In this document: piece after piece, positions 25,135-34,041 of the stretch
Position numbering within the stretch: position 1 is the stretch's first letter
How the letters are laid out: every line of letters starts with the position of its first letter
Assembly: GCA_019116885.1 (NCBI GenBank)
Contig: DXAU01000011.1
Coordinates: 1 to 45,063, forward strand
Source of the DNA: Candidatus Mediterraneibacter pullistercoris
Lineage (GTDB): Bacteria; Bacillota; Clostridia; Lachnospirales; Lachnospiraceae
Length of the DNA: 45,063 nt
Direction: 5' to 3'
Made by a program: the position numbers and the translations under genes
The notes under the pieces: generated by a model
Told to the model about the DNA's origin: nothing
Database searches by the model: none
What the model saw: the letters and a program-made list of their open reading frames with translations, nothing else

Positions 25135-27213
25135 TTATGCTTTCTTTTTTTCAAGTGGCTCCACATACCCGCACTTTTCGTCTGCACAGACGAGTTTGCT
25201 TCCTTTTTCTACCATATATCCGCCACATTCCGGGCATTTTTTCGTCGAGGGCTTCTGCCATGACATGAATTCGCACTCCGGATTATTTTCACAGCCATAG
25301 TATTTTCTTCCTTTTTTTGTCTTGCGGATCACCACATCTTTTCCGCAGACCGGGCATGGCACGCCGATCTTTTCAAGATACGGCTTCGTATTGCGGCACT
25401 CTGGGAATCCCGGGCATGCCAGAAACTTTCCGTGCGGTCCATACTTGATGACCATATTTCTGCCACATTCCTCACAGATGACGTCTGTCACCTCGTCTTC
25501 TATCTTGACGCTCTCCAGCTCTTTTTCAGCTTTCTTCACCGCTTCCTCAAGATCAGGATAGAAATTGCGGATAATCTCTTTCCACTCTACTTTCCCCTCC
25601 TCGACCATATCAAGAAGTCCCTCCATATTAGCCGTGAAGTTCACATCTACGATACTCGGGAAAGACTGTTTCATCATATTGTTGACAACCTCTCCAATCT
25701 CGGTGATATACAGGTTCCTGGCTTCTTTTGTCACATACCGGCGTCCGAGTATGATGGAGATCGTGGGAGCATAGGTACTCGGGCGTCCGATCCCCAGCTC
25801 CTCGAGCGCCTTGACGAGGCTCGCTTCTGTATAGTGTGCCGGGGGCTGCGTGAAGTGCTGTTTCGGGTCGAGTTCCTCTTTTGTCAGCACAGAATCCCTG
25901 CTCAAATTCCCGACGAGAACGTTGGTTTCTTCCTTTTCTTCCTCTGCCTCTGTATACACAGAACGGAATCCGTCAAAGAGCAGCTTGGACGCTGACACCG
26001 TAAAGCAGTATTCGCCGGCTCCTATCTTTACAGAAGTCGCTTCATAGCGCGCAGGCATCATACGGCTCGCCGCAAACCGTTTCCAGATAAGCTGGTACAG
26101 TCTGAACTGATCCCTCGTCAGAGAGTCTTTCAGAGATGCCGGTGTCCTTGTGATGTCCGTCGGTCTGATGGCTTCGTGTGCATCTTGTATCTTCTTTCCG
26201 CCTCCGGATGCGGCCTGTTTTGGAGCAGCGTACTCTTTTCCATAATTCGAGGAAATATAATCTCTTGCCGCTGCATCCGCCTCATCTGCGATTCTTGTGG
26301 AATCCGTACGCAGATAGGTGATAACACCGACAGTGCCGTTCCCCTTGATGTCAACACCCTCATAGAGCTGCTGGGCAATCCGCATCGTCTTCTGGGTGCC
26401 GAAGTTCAGCGCTTTTGCCGCTTCCTGCTGCAGGGTACTCGTAGTAAACGGCAGAGGCGCCCTGCGGATGCGCTCTGTCGTTTTGATGTCAGTAATCTTG
26501 TACTCCGCATCTTCGATCCTGCTCATAATATCATTGAGTTCGCTTTCCGAGTGGATCGTTATTTTCTTCTTGTCCGTTCCATAAAATTTAGCCACAAGCG
26601 GACGTTTCTCGCCTTTTATCTTGAGGACAGCATCCAGAGTCCAGTACTCTTCCGGGATAAATGCATTGATCTCCTCTTCCCTGTCGGCCACGAGCCGAAG
26701 AGCGACAGACTGTACACGGCCTGCGCTTAAACCTCTCTTTACCTTTGCCCAGAGCAGAGGGCTTATCATATATCCCACCATACGGTCAAGCTCACGTCTT
26801 GCCTGCTGGGCGTCGACAAGGCTCATGTCTATATCACGGGGAGCTTTCAGGGAAGCTTTCACTGCGTTTTTTGTGATCTCATTAAAAGTAATCCGGCGCA
26901 TCTTCTTCTCATCCAGTTTCAGCGCCGCTGCGAGATGCCATGATATCGCTTCTCCTTCACGGTCAGGGTCGGTTGCCAGATATACTTTATCAGATTTTTT
27001 CACTTCTTTTCTGAGACTGGCCAGGATGTCTCCTTTTCCACGGATCGTAATATATTTTGGCTCGTAATCATGTTCAATATCTATGCCGAGCGAACTTTTA
27101 GGCAGGTCGCGTACATGCCCCTGAGACGCTGCAACCGTATAATTACTCCCCAAAAACTTTTTAATCGTCTTCACTTTTGCAGGTGACTCCACGATAACAA
27201 GATAATGTGCCAT
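25135..27213 (-). CDS. topA: DNA topoisomerase I
   Basis: Type IA topoisomerase that relaxes negative supercoils. 692 residues from ATG 27213 (M-A-H-Y-L-V-I-V-E-S-P-A-K) with GGAGGAG just upstream. TOPRIM acidic motif D-P-D-R-E-G-E; active tyrosine in G-V-I-T-Y-L-R-T-D-S. The C-terminus has three Cys4 zinc ribbons (CxxC...C pairs spread over the last 120 residues). It is 65 bases downstream of dprA and upstream of codY, the usual clostridial order. Confidence 0.97.
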   Translation of the reverse strand: MAHYLVIVESPAKVKTIKKFLGSNYTVAASQGHVRDLPKSSLGIDIEHDYEPKYITIRGKGDILASLRKEVKKSDKVYLATDPDREGEAISWHLAAALKLDEKKMRRITFNEITKNAVKASLKAPRDIDMSLVDAQQARRELDRMVGYMISPLLWAKVKRGLSAGRVQSVALRLVADREEEINAFIPEEYWTLDAVLKIKGEKRPLVAKFYGTDKKKITIHSESELNDIMSRIEDAEYKITDIKTTERIRRAPLPFTTSTLQQEAAKALNFGTQKTMRIAQQLYEGVDIKGNGTVGVITYLRTDSTRIADEADAAARDYISSNYGKEYAAPKQAASGGGKKIQDAHEAIRPTDITRTPASLKDSLTRDQFRLYQLIWKRFAASRMMPARYEATSVKIGAGEYCFTVSASKLLFDGFRSVYTEAEEEKEETNVLVGNLSRDSVLTKEELDPKQHFTQPPAHYTEASLVKALEELGIGRPSTYAPTISIILGRRYVTKEARNLYITEIGEVVNNMMKQSFPSIVDVNFTANMEGLLDMVEEGKVEWKEIIRNFYPDLEEAVKKAEKELESVKIEDEVTDVICEECGRNMVIKYGPHGKFLACPGFPECRNTKPYLEKIGVPCPVCGKDVVIRKTKKGRKYYGCENNPECEFMSWQKPSTKKCPECGGYMVEKGSKLVCADEKCGYVEPLEKKKA

Positions 27214-27278
27214 AAACCGTTCTCCTCCATCTGCCTGATCCGCTGTTTTCTTATATTGCTTATCTGCAGCCGCCGGCA

Positions 27279-28373
27279 TCACTGCCGGGATACAACATAA
27301 TGATTCTTTGATATTTCTCTTATATATCCCTGTAATTCCAATGAGACCAGAAGTTCAAGCACTTCCTGGATGCACAGTTTTGTTTCCCGGACAACCTGGT
27401 CAACATTCTTCGGATACAAACCGAGACAACTATACACCAATTTTTCAGCAGTTTCAAGCATTTTTTCATTTTTGACTTCCTTTTTACTCCCAGATGACGC
27501 CTCATTTCCGCCCAGATTCCACTCCGCCAGAAAGTCGTCAGGATTCAGGAGAACACCCGCACCCTGCCGTATCAGATGGTTGCATCCGGCGCTCAATGTG
27601 CTGTTGACCGGACCTGGAAGTGCATATACATCCCGTCCCTGTTCCAGAGCCATATCCACCGTGATGAGGGATCCGCTCTTCCTTCCTGCCTCCATCACAA
27701 GAACCGCATCGGAGAGTCCGCTTATGATCCTGTTCCTTGCAGGAAAATTCTGGGGAAGAGGCGCTGTACCGGGCGGATATTCTGACAGGATTCCGCCTCC
27801 CTGCTCCAGGATATCCACATAGAGTCCGATGTGTTCCCTGGGATAGCACACATCAACGCCGCATCCCAGTACCGCGAAAGTCCTGCCGCCTGCCAGCAGA
27901 GCTCCTCTGTGTCCCATGCCGTCCACGCCCCGCGCCATTCCGCTTATGATCTCAACGCCTCTCCCGGCCAGAGCATGTGCAAAATCCATGGCATATTTCT
28001 CCCCATAAGGCGAACATCGGCGCGCTCCTATTATAGCTGCTTTTTTCCTCTGTGGATCCGGCAGGCTGCCTTTTGCATAGACTGCATAGGGATTGTCCGG
28101 TATCTCTTTCAGTTTCCCGGGATACTCCGCTGAGAAATATGGGATAAAACGTATCTCTTTCTCACACATTTTCTTATATTCATCTTCAAAATCTTTCTGC
28201 TGTTTTGCCTGTATGAGTCTGTTTTGCTCCCTCTCATTTAAAAACTCAATGCTCCTCAACTGAGTTTCTTCTATATAATAGATCGTCTCCGCTGTTTTCA
28301 TACATTCCCGAAGCCGCATTTTTTTCTGTGCCGTGATCCCATGGATACACGCCAGCCAATATTCATATTTCAT
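27279..28373 (-). CDS. dprA: DNA-processing protein DprA (Smf)
   Basis: 364 residues. Loads RecA on incoming single-stranded DNA during natural transformation; present in many bacteria not known to be competent. A Rossmann-like core holds V/I-I-G-A-R-R-x-S-P-Y-G, S-G-M-A-R-G-V-D, A-V-L-G-C-G-V-D-V-x-Y-P and E-Y-P-P-G; the C-terminal part (about 300-360) is a winged helix like the DprA/DML1-type domain. Starts three bases after comM ends, so the two are one operon with topA. Together with comM it indicates retained DNA-uptake processing functions. Confidence 0.95.
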   Translation of the reverse strand: MKYEYWLACIHGITAQKKMRLRECMKTAETIYYIEETQLRSIEFLNEREQNRLIQAKQQKDFEDEYKKMCEKEIRFIPYFSAEYPGKLKEIPDNPYAVYAKGSLPDPQRKKAAIIGARRCSPYGEKYAMDFAHALAGRGVEIISGMARGVDGMGHRGALLAGGRTFAVLGCGVDVCYPREHIGLYVDILEQGGGILSEYPPGTAPLPQNFPARNRIISGLSDAVLVMEAGRKSGSLITVDMALEQGRDVYALPGPVNSTLSAGCNHLIRQGAGVLLNPDDFLAEWNLGGNEASSGSKKEVKNEKMLETAEKLVYSCLGLYPKNVDQVVRETKLCIQEVLELLVSLELQGYIREISKNHYVVSRQ

Positions 28374-28376
28374 CTT

Positions 28377-29933
28377 CTATCTCCTCCAGTATTTCCCATC
28401 TGCCATCCGGTAGCCCAGAGCCTCTTTTAAATGTTTTTCCCTTATTTGTTCTTCTCCGTCCAGATCCGCAATGGTGCGTGCAGTCCGGATCACCCTGTGG
28501 CAGGCTCTCGCCGTCAGATCCATCACATCAAACGCCCTTTCCATCAGTCTGTTCTCACTTTTCCCCAGAGGGCAGTAACGCTTGAGATCGCTGCTTTTCA
28601 ATGACGCATTGCTCACAATGGTTGTACCCCTGTAACGCTCTGTCTGTATCTCTCTTACAGCACATATCCTCTTCCGTATCTGTTCGGAACTCTCCTGACC
28701 GTGTGGATCGCTCAGATCTTTGTACTCCACACGGGCCGCCTCTGTGCACAGATCAATCCTGTCAAGGAAGGGACGGCTTATCCTGTCAAGATATGCTTTG
28801 ATCTGCGCGGGCGTACAGGAACACTTTGCCATATCAGGATAACAGCCGCAGGGACATGGGTTCATAGCCGCGACAAGCATGAAATCTGAAGGAAACCGGT
28901 AATTCCCGTACGTTCTCGATATCTGGACCTCACGTTCTTCAAGGGGCTGACGCAATACTTCCAACACACTCTTCTTGAATTCAGGCAGTTCGTCGAGAAA
29001 GAGCACTCCGCCGTGAGCCAGGCTGATTTCACCTGGACGGGGAGCCACACCGCCTCCGATAAGCGCCGCCCTCGTGACAGTGTGATGCACTTCGCGGAAA
29101 GGTCTTCTCTGGATAAGCGGAGACCGCTCATCTACAAGCCCCAGTACACTGTATATCTTCGTGATCTCCATACTCTCCTTAAGTTCAAGCGGCGGAAGTA
29201 TTCCTGCGATGCATTTTGCAGTCATAGACTTTCCGCTCCCCGGTGGTCCTATCATTAGAAGATTGTGTCTGCCTGCAACAGCAATCTCAGCAGCCCGCCT
29301 GACATTTTTCTGTCCCTGGAGATCAGAAAAATCAGGCAGTCTTTCTTCATCCGCCGCATCTGTTTCTCTATGTCCTCTCTCTGTCTCTTCGTCCGTCCTC
29401 CTTCGTTCTTCTGGTATCTGTCCCCTCTGCAGGAGCGTAACCGCCTCATGAAGGCTCCTCACCCCCGCCACCCTCATTCCGGATACAAGCCTTCCTTCCG
29501 CTTCATTATCTTTGGGAACAATGCACCGGGTAATACCGCTTTGTGACGCTTCCATTACAATCGGAAGTATCCCCGGCACCTTTCTCACCTGACCGTTAAG
29601 GCTCAGCTCTCCAATGATGAGACAGTCCTTTATGCTCTCAGACGGTATCTGGCCAAGAGACGTCAGGATCGCTGCTGCGATCGGAAGATCAAAGGATGCG
29701 CCTTTTTTCCTTATTGTTGCCGGCGACAGATTGATCACCGTACGTTTTGCCGGGTACTCAAACCCCGAATTCCTTATGGCAGTGCGCACGCGTTCCCCCG
29801 CCTCTTTTACTTCAGAAGCAAGATAGCCCACCATATGGAATACAGGAAGTCCATTGGACACATCCGCTTCCACATGGATAGACTCCACCTTAAGCCCGTC
29901 AATGGCAGCGGATAAGATTGTGCTGAAACTCAT
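28377..29933 (-). CDS. comM: YifB/ComM family Mg-chelatase-like AAA+ ATPase
   Basis: 518 residues from ATG 29933 with AAGGAG five bases upstream. An N-terminal S5-fold/Lon-like domain (about 1-165) is followed by an AAA+ module with Walker A G-P-P-G-S-G-K-S and Walker B F-L-D-E-L-P-E-F. A C-M-N-P-C-P-C-G-like cysteine cluster (A-M-N-P-C-P-C-G-C-Y) and a Mg-chelatase C-terminal domain complete the family pattern. ComM is a hexameric helicase that promotes branch migration in transformation. It heads the comM-dprA-topA-codY run. Confidence 0.93.
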   Translation of the reverse strand: MSFSTILSAAIDGLKVESIHVEADVSNGLPVFHMVGYLASEVKEAGERVRTAIRNSGFEYPAKRTVINLSPATIRKKGASFDLPIAAAILTSLGQIPSESIKDCLIIGELSLNGQVRKVPGILPIVMEASQSGITRCIVPKDNEAEGRLVSGMRVAGVRSLHEAVTLLQRGQIPEERRRTDEETERGHRETDAADEERLPDFSDLQGQKNVRRAAEIAVAGRHNLLMIGPPGSGKSMTAKCIAGILPPLELKESMEITKIYSVLGLVDERSPLIQRRPFREVHHTVTRAALIGGGVAPRPGEISLAHGGVLFLDELPEFKKSVLEVLRQPLEEREVQISRTYGNYRFPSDFMLVAAMNPCPCGCYPDMAKCSCTPAQIKAYLDRISRPFLDRIDLCTEAARVEYKDLSDPHGQESSEQIRKRICAVREIQTERYRGTTIVSNASLKSSDLKRYCPLGKSENRLMERAFDVMDLTARACHRVIRTARTIADLDGEEQIREKHLKEALGYRMADGKYWRR

Positions 29934-30138
29934 CTGCACTCCTTTCTCTTATGTCACCTGCCCCGTTTTCTGTTAGAAACACCACTCATATAAAAATAAA
30001 ACTGAAATCCTGACCGAACCAGTCAGATATCCTTTCACAGGATAAGATTGATAAATGGATTATTGGGAATGTACGTCCATGATAACCCGGACAAGTATTT
30101 CATGTCAATATGCAATTGTCCTTCTTTCCGGTGGAAAA

Positions 30139-30167
30139 GCACAATCACCGTTGTTTTCTCATAAACT
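30139..30167 (+). promoter_or_regulatory. Candidate sigma-E promoter of sigK
   Basis: GCACAAT (30139-30145), 14-base spacer, CATAAACT (30160-30167). The -10 matches the sigma-E consensus CATAcAnT at all but one position and the spacing is right; the -35 is weaker. sigK is known to be transcribed by sigma-E in Bacillus and clostridia. Confidence 0.45.
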
Positions 30168-30194
30168 ATATCAAATGTGCTTAGAGGTGTCGTC

Positions 30195-30824
30195 GTGAAA
30201 TCTTTTCCAAGCCCCCTCACCCCCTCGGAAGAAAAATATTACATCCAGAAATACACGGAGGGAGACCTCGAAGCAAAGCACATACTGATTGAACGGAATC
30301 TGAGACTTGTAGCGCATGTCATCAAGAAATATCAGAACCTCGAGGAAGATCCCGAAGATCTGATTTCCATCGGAACCATAGGACTGATAAAGGCAGTCGT
30401 TTCATTTAATCCGGATAAAGGCAACCGGCTGGCCGCATATGCTTCCCGATGTGTGGAAAATGAAATCCTCATGCACCTCCGTTCCCGAAAGAAAGCGTCG
30501 AAAGAGATCTCCCTGTACGAACCTATCGGTACGGACCGCGAAGGCAACGAAATCAGGCTCTACGATATCATTGAAACTGAGGAAGCCGACGTCCCGGAAA
30601 AGATCTATCTCAAAGAAAATATACAGAAACTCTACGAAAAAGTCGAAAACGAGCTTTCTGCCAGAGAAAAGCTCGTTTTAAAAATGCGGTATGGGCTGTA
30701 TAACGGAGAAGAATATACGCAGCGGGAGATCGCCAGGCAGCTTGGCATTTCCCGTTCTTACGTCTCAAGGATAGAGAAAAGTGCGATCGAGAAGCTCCGG
30801 GAGCACTTCAAAGATGAGGAATGA
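30195..30824 (+). CDS. sigK: Sporulation sigma factor SigK, uninterrupted and without pro-sequence
   Basis: Late mother-cell sigma factor that directs coat and spore-lysis genes. About 209 residues from GTG 30195, five bases after AGAGGTG; a GTG at 30177 lacks a ribosome site. Region 2 reads R-N-L-R-L-V-A-H-V-I-K-K-Y and D-L-I-S-I-G-T-I-G-L-I-K-A; region 4 ends T-Q-R-E-I-A-R-Q-L-G-I-S-R-S-Y-V-S-R-I-E. The protein starts at the K-S-F-P-S-P-L-T segment, so the 20-residue inhibitory pro-sequence of Bacillus SigK is absent, as in Clostridioides difficile. The gene is continuous, so no skin element is inserted. Confidence 0.93.
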   Translation: MKSFPSPLTPSEEKYYIQKYTEGDLEAKHILIERNLRLVAHVIKKYQNLEEDPEDLISIGTIGLIKAVVSFNPDKGNRLAAYASRCVENEILMHLRSRKKASKEISLYEPIGTDREGNEIRLYDIIETEEADVPEKIYLKENIQKLYEKVENELSAREKLVLKMRYGLYNGEEYTQREIARQLGISRSYVSRIEKSAIEKLREHFKDEE

Positions 30825-30875
30825 CAATCCAGGTTTATCAGAAAAGCCCTATCAATTTGAAAAGCAGAGCGGATA

Positions 30876-30927
30876 GACGGCAGATAAGGGAAAGGCTTTT
30901 GGGAAGACAGAAGTCCTTTCTGCCGTC
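30876..30927 (+). other. Structured segment downstream of sigK
   Basis: GACGGCAG (30876-30883) pairs with CTGCCGTC (30920-30927), and inside it AAAGG (30891-30895) pairs with CCTTT (30915-30919). No T-run follows directly. The 256-base gap between sigK and the next gene otherwise holds only a promoter with a TATAAT at 31027-31032. May be a degenerate sigK terminator or a small RNA; weak. Confidence 0.35.
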
Positions 30928-31080
30928 CACTCCCGGCTTTCCTCTCTCACCTCCACAACGCTCCGGACAGATTGTCCTTTTCTGACTCGTCATACAGAAA
31001 TCTCCACGTTCTCAGAAAAAGTATGGTATAATGGGATAGCAAACTACAGGAAGTCATTAACCGGAGGAGTATGTGAGTAA

Positions 31081-31743
31081 ATGAATTACAAATATATAGA
31101 TATGGCAGCATACAAAAGGAAGAAACACTTTGAATATTTTAACAGTTTAGCTTATCCATATGTTGGTGTTACCGCAAATGTAGATATTACAGAATTATTG
31201 AAAGCTGTCAAAAAAAGAAATCTGCCTTTCTTTCTGACAATTTGTTACAGTGTTTCCCAGGCTGCGAATCAAATTGCAGAATTCAGGCAGAGAATTGCTA
31301 ATCATCAGATTGTAGAATATGACTATTGCCGTACTTCTCACACGGTTGCATTAGATGATGGGACATACTGCTATTGCGATCTTAACAGCAACTGCTCCTT
31401 TGAAGATTACATCAGCTATGCCCGGCAGGAACAGGAACTTGCAAAAGAAAAAAATTCGATTGATGAGGAGAAAGAAGAAAGTTTAGATAAGATTTTTATT
31501 TCAACTTTGCCATGGCTCACCTATACGTCTCTTATCAACCCTGTCCCTGTTCCGGCAGATAGTAATCCAAGGATTACATGGGGGAAATATTTTATGCAGG
31601 ATGGCAAAACTCTCCTCCCCGTATCCGTGCTCTGTCATCACGCTTTAGTAGATGGCCTGCATATTTCTAAATTTTATGATTTACTCAACGAGCAGATCGA
31701 CATTATAGCAAAACATAAACTAAAAAGCCATTCAGACGCATGA
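31081..31743 (+). CDS. CatA-type chloramphenicol acetyltransferase-like protein
   Basis: 220 residues, the usual CAT subunit length. The catalytic motif H-H-A-L-V-D-G is at 186-192, followed by L-H-I-S-K-F-Y-D as in CAT trimers; the N-terminal Y-F-N-S-L-A-Y-P-Y and the W-G-K-Y-F segment also fit. It would acetylate chloramphenicol or a related acceptor with acetyl-CoA, but many chromosomal CAT-like proteins of clostridia have unknown substrates, so resistance is not assured. A GGAGGAG lies 11-12 bases upstream of the ATG. The gene looks more A/T-rich than its neighbours, hinting at transfer. Its stop is in the loop of a terminator. Confidence 0.85.
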   Translation: MNYKYIDMAAYKRKKHFEYFNSLAYPYVGVTANVDITELLKAVKKRNLPFFLTICYSVSQAANQIAEFRQRIANHQIVEYDYCRTSHTVALDDGTYCYCDLNSNCSFEDYISYARQEQELAKEKNSIDEEKEESLDKIFISTLPWLTYTSLINPVPVPADSNPRITWGKYFMQDGKTLLPVSVLCHHALVDGLHISKFYDLLNEQIDIIAKHKLKSHSDA

Positions 31744-31758
31744 TCTGAATGGCTTTTT
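31722..31758. terminator. Bidirectional terminator between the CAT-like gene and pckA
   Basis: Perfect 15-bp stem AAAAAGCCATTCAGA / TCTGAATGGCTTTTT (31722-31736 with 31744-31758), with T-runs on both strands, between convergent genes. The last codons and the stop of the CAT-like gene form the left arm and loop. Confidence 0.9.
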
Positions 31759-31784
31759 GTTTATTATTTATACTGTTTTGTATC

Positions 31785-33389
31785 TTACTCCTGCGGACCT
31801 GCTGCAACAAGTGCTTTTCCAAGTTCATTGCTCTCGTATTTCTTAAAGTTCTTGATGAATCTTGCAGCAAGATCTTTCGCCTTTGTCTCCCACTCGGAAG
31901 CGTCAGCGTATGTGTCGCGGGGATCAAGGATCGCCGGATCAACTCCCGGAAGCTCTGTCGGAACCTCGAAGTTGAAGTACGGGATCTTCTTTGTCGGCGC
32001 ATCAAGGATTGCTCCGCTTAAGATCGCGTCGATGATACCACGTGTATCTTTGATGGAGATACGTTTTCCTGTTCCGTTCCATCCTGTGTTTACGAGGTAA
32101 GCTTTCGCTCCGCTCTCTTTCATTCTCTTAACAAGTTCCTCTGCATATTTTGTCGGATGCAGCTCAAGGAATGCCTGTCCGAAGCATGCGGAGAACGTCG
32201 GTGTCGGCTCTGTGATTCCGCGCTCTGTACCTGCAAGTTTAGCTGTAAATCCTGACAGGAAGTAGTACTCTGTCTGCTCCGGTGTCAGTACGGATACCGG
32301 CGGAAGTACACCAAATGCGTCTGCTGACAGGAAGATAACGTCTTTTGCCGCCGGAGCTGCAGATACCGGACGAACGATCTTCTCGATGTGATCGATCGGG
32401 TAGGATACACGTGTATTCTCTGTCACGCTCTTATCTGTAAAGTCGATCTTTCCTTCTGCGTCAAGTGTAACGTTCTCAAGAAGAGCATTTCTCTTGATCG
32501 CATTGTAGATATCCGGCTCTGACTCTTTGTCGAGATCGATAACTTTCGCGTAGCATCCACCCTCGAAGTTGAAGATACCGTTGTCATCCCAGCCGTGCTC
32601 GTCATCACCAATGAGGAGTCTCTTAGGATCTGTGGAAAGAGTTGTCTTACCTGTTCCGGAAAGTCCGAAGAAGATGGCTGTATTCTCGCCGTTCATGTCT
32701 GTGTTTGCTGAACAGTGCATGGAAGCGATACCTTTGAGCGGCAGGTAGTAGTTCATCATAGAGAACATACCTTTCTTCATCTCTCCGCCGTACCATGTGT
32801 TTGCGATCACCTGCTCACGGCTTGTGATGTTGAACATAACGGCTGTTTCTGTTCTGAGGCCAAGTTCCTTGTAGTTCTCTACTTTTGCTTTGGAAGCATT
32901 GTATACTACGAAATCAGGCTCGAAGTTCTCCAGCTCTTCCGCTGTCGGACGGATGAACATATTTGTTACGAAGTGAGCCTGCCATGCGACTTCCACGATG
33001 AAGCGGATTGCCATACGTGTATCTTTGTTTGCTCCGCAGAAGGCATCTACCACGAAGAGTCTCTTGTTAGAGAGCGTCTTGATCGCAAGGTCTTTTACTG
33101 AATCCCATGCTTCCTGCGTAGCCGGATGATTGTCGTTCGGATACTCTTCGGATGTCCACCATACAGTATCTCTGGAGTTGTCATCCATAACAATGTATTT
33201 ATCTTTCGGAGAACGTCCGGTATAGATACCTGTCATAACGTTTACTGCGCCGAGTTCACTCTCCTGACCTTTGTCAAAACCTTCCAGGTTCGGATTTGTT
33301 TCTTCTTCAAACAGCATCTCGTATGAAGGATTGTGAACGATTTCCGTAGTTCCTGTAATGCCATACTGCGTTAAATCAATATTTGCCAT
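31785..33389 (-). CDS. pckA: Phosphoenolpyruvate carboxykinase (ATP)
   Basis: 534 residues. Interconverts oxaloacetate + ATP with PEP + CO2 + ADP; in gut anaerobes it often runs toward oxaloacetate for succinate or amino-acid synthesis. Kinase-1a loop [11 protein letters not shown], phosphate/metal site T-G-R-S-P-K-D-K-Y near residue 58, and C-terminal T-G-W-N-G-T-G-K-R. Single gene with its own promoter at 33456-33484 and the shared terminator at 31722-31758. Confidence 0.97.
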   Translation of the reverse strand: MANIDLTQYGITGTTEIVHNPSYEMLFEEETNPNLEGFDKGQESELGAVNVMTGIYTGRSPKDKYIVMDDNSRDTVWWTSEEYPNDNHPATQEAWDSVKDLAIKTLSNKRLFVVDAFCGANKDTRMAIRFIVEVAWQAHFVTNMFIRPTAEELENFEPDFVVYNASKAKVENYKELGLRTETAVMFNITSREQVIANTWYGGEMKKGMFSMMNYYLPLKGIASMHCSANTDMNGENTAIFFGLSGTGKTTLSTDPKRLLIGDDEHGWDDNGIFNFEGGCYAKVIDLDKESEPDIYNAIKRNALLENVTLDAEGKIDFTDKSVTENTRVSYPIDHIEKIVRPVSAAPAAKDVIFLSADAFGVLPPVSVLTPEQTEYYFLSGFTAKLAGTERGITEPTPTFSACFGQAFLELHPTKYAEELVKRMKESGAKAYLVNTGWNGTGKRISIKDTRGIIDAILSGAILDAPTKKIPYFNFEVPTELPGVDPAILDPRDTYADASEWETKAKDLAARFIKNFKKYESNELGKALVAAGPQE

Positions 33390-33455
33390 GCCTCTTCTAC
33401 CTCTCTCTTTCTAAAATCTTTATGGGAATCCTTGTACAGCCCCCAATATGTCCCT

Positions 33456-33484
33456 ATTATACAGAATCATGATTGAAAAATCAA
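33456..33484 (-). promoter_or_regulatory. pckA promoter
   Basis: -35 TTGATT (33479-33484), 17-base spacer, -10 TATAAT (33456-33461) on the minus strand. The inverted repeat ATTGA-TTTT-TCAAT overlaps the -35 and could be a regulator site. The remaining 33485-33582 is A/T rich with no gene. Confidence 0.65.
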
Positions 33485-33582
33485 TAACAATCTTACATAA
33501 TTTCGACTTTTTTATGAAAGTTTTTTCAGAATTCGATTCATTTACGCTCGTATCCTATGGCGAAGTTGCGACTTTTTTGCAG

Positions 33583-33618
33583 AAAAAATGCAGGATTTAC
33601 ACGTAAATCCTGCATTTT
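33583..33618 (-). terminator. Terminator of the thrC / small membrane protein unit
   Basis: Perfect 16-bp stem AAAATGCAGGATTTAC / GTAAATCCTGCATTTT with a 2-base centre (33585-33600 with 33603-33618), ending in Ts on the minus strand, about 57 bases after the stop of the gene at 33675. Confidence 0.85.
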
Positions 33619-33674
33619 ATAATAGATAAATATAATTTTAACAAACTTCTTCCGTTCTGTGTCATACCCGTTCG

Positions 33675-34028
33675 TCAAAAATACTCTCTTTTCAGCTTTG
33701 TTGTATAAACTGCAAACCAGACCAAAGCCACAAAAAAGACGATCATTCCCACTGTATCTGCAAGAGTCATAGGATATACATAGCAGTGGATAATATCAAG
33801 CGCCCCATATGCAGCCGCCACAATGCCGAATACCAGGAGCGCCGGTCCGGCTTTCTGAATATATGCTTCTTTATCCTTGCATTTTTTATACATATAATCT
33901 TTTCCAAGCAAAAGAGTTGCATTTATCTCACCTGTGGATCTCATTTTTATAAAAGAATAAATCGCGTAGATCCCGCACGCAAATACAACGATCCCAATAA
34001 ATCCCCAAATGCTATTCGTATTCTCCAT
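33675..34028 (-). CDS. Small membrane protein of unknown function
   Basis: 117 residues with three clear membrane segments (about 8-27, 63-80 and 87-108) and a basic, cysteine-containing cytoplasmic loop between the first two (K-D-Y-M-Y-K-K-C-K-D-K). No family recognised. It starts 13 bases after the end of thrC and shares its transcript and terminator. No inference about function beyond membrane location. Confidence 0.8.
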   Translation of the reverse strand: MENTNSIWGFIGIVVFACGIYAIYSFIKMRSTGEINATLLLGKDYMYKKCKDKEAYIQKAGPALLVFGIVAAAYGALDIIHCYVYPMTLADTVGMIVFFVALVWFAVYTTKLKREYF

Positions 34029-34041
34029 AATATCTTACTCC

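Noticed and set aside
30177-30194. GTG 30177 as sigK start
   Set aside because: No ribosome site before it; AGAGGTG is correctly spaced for GTG 30195, and the extra residues do not form a pro-sequence.
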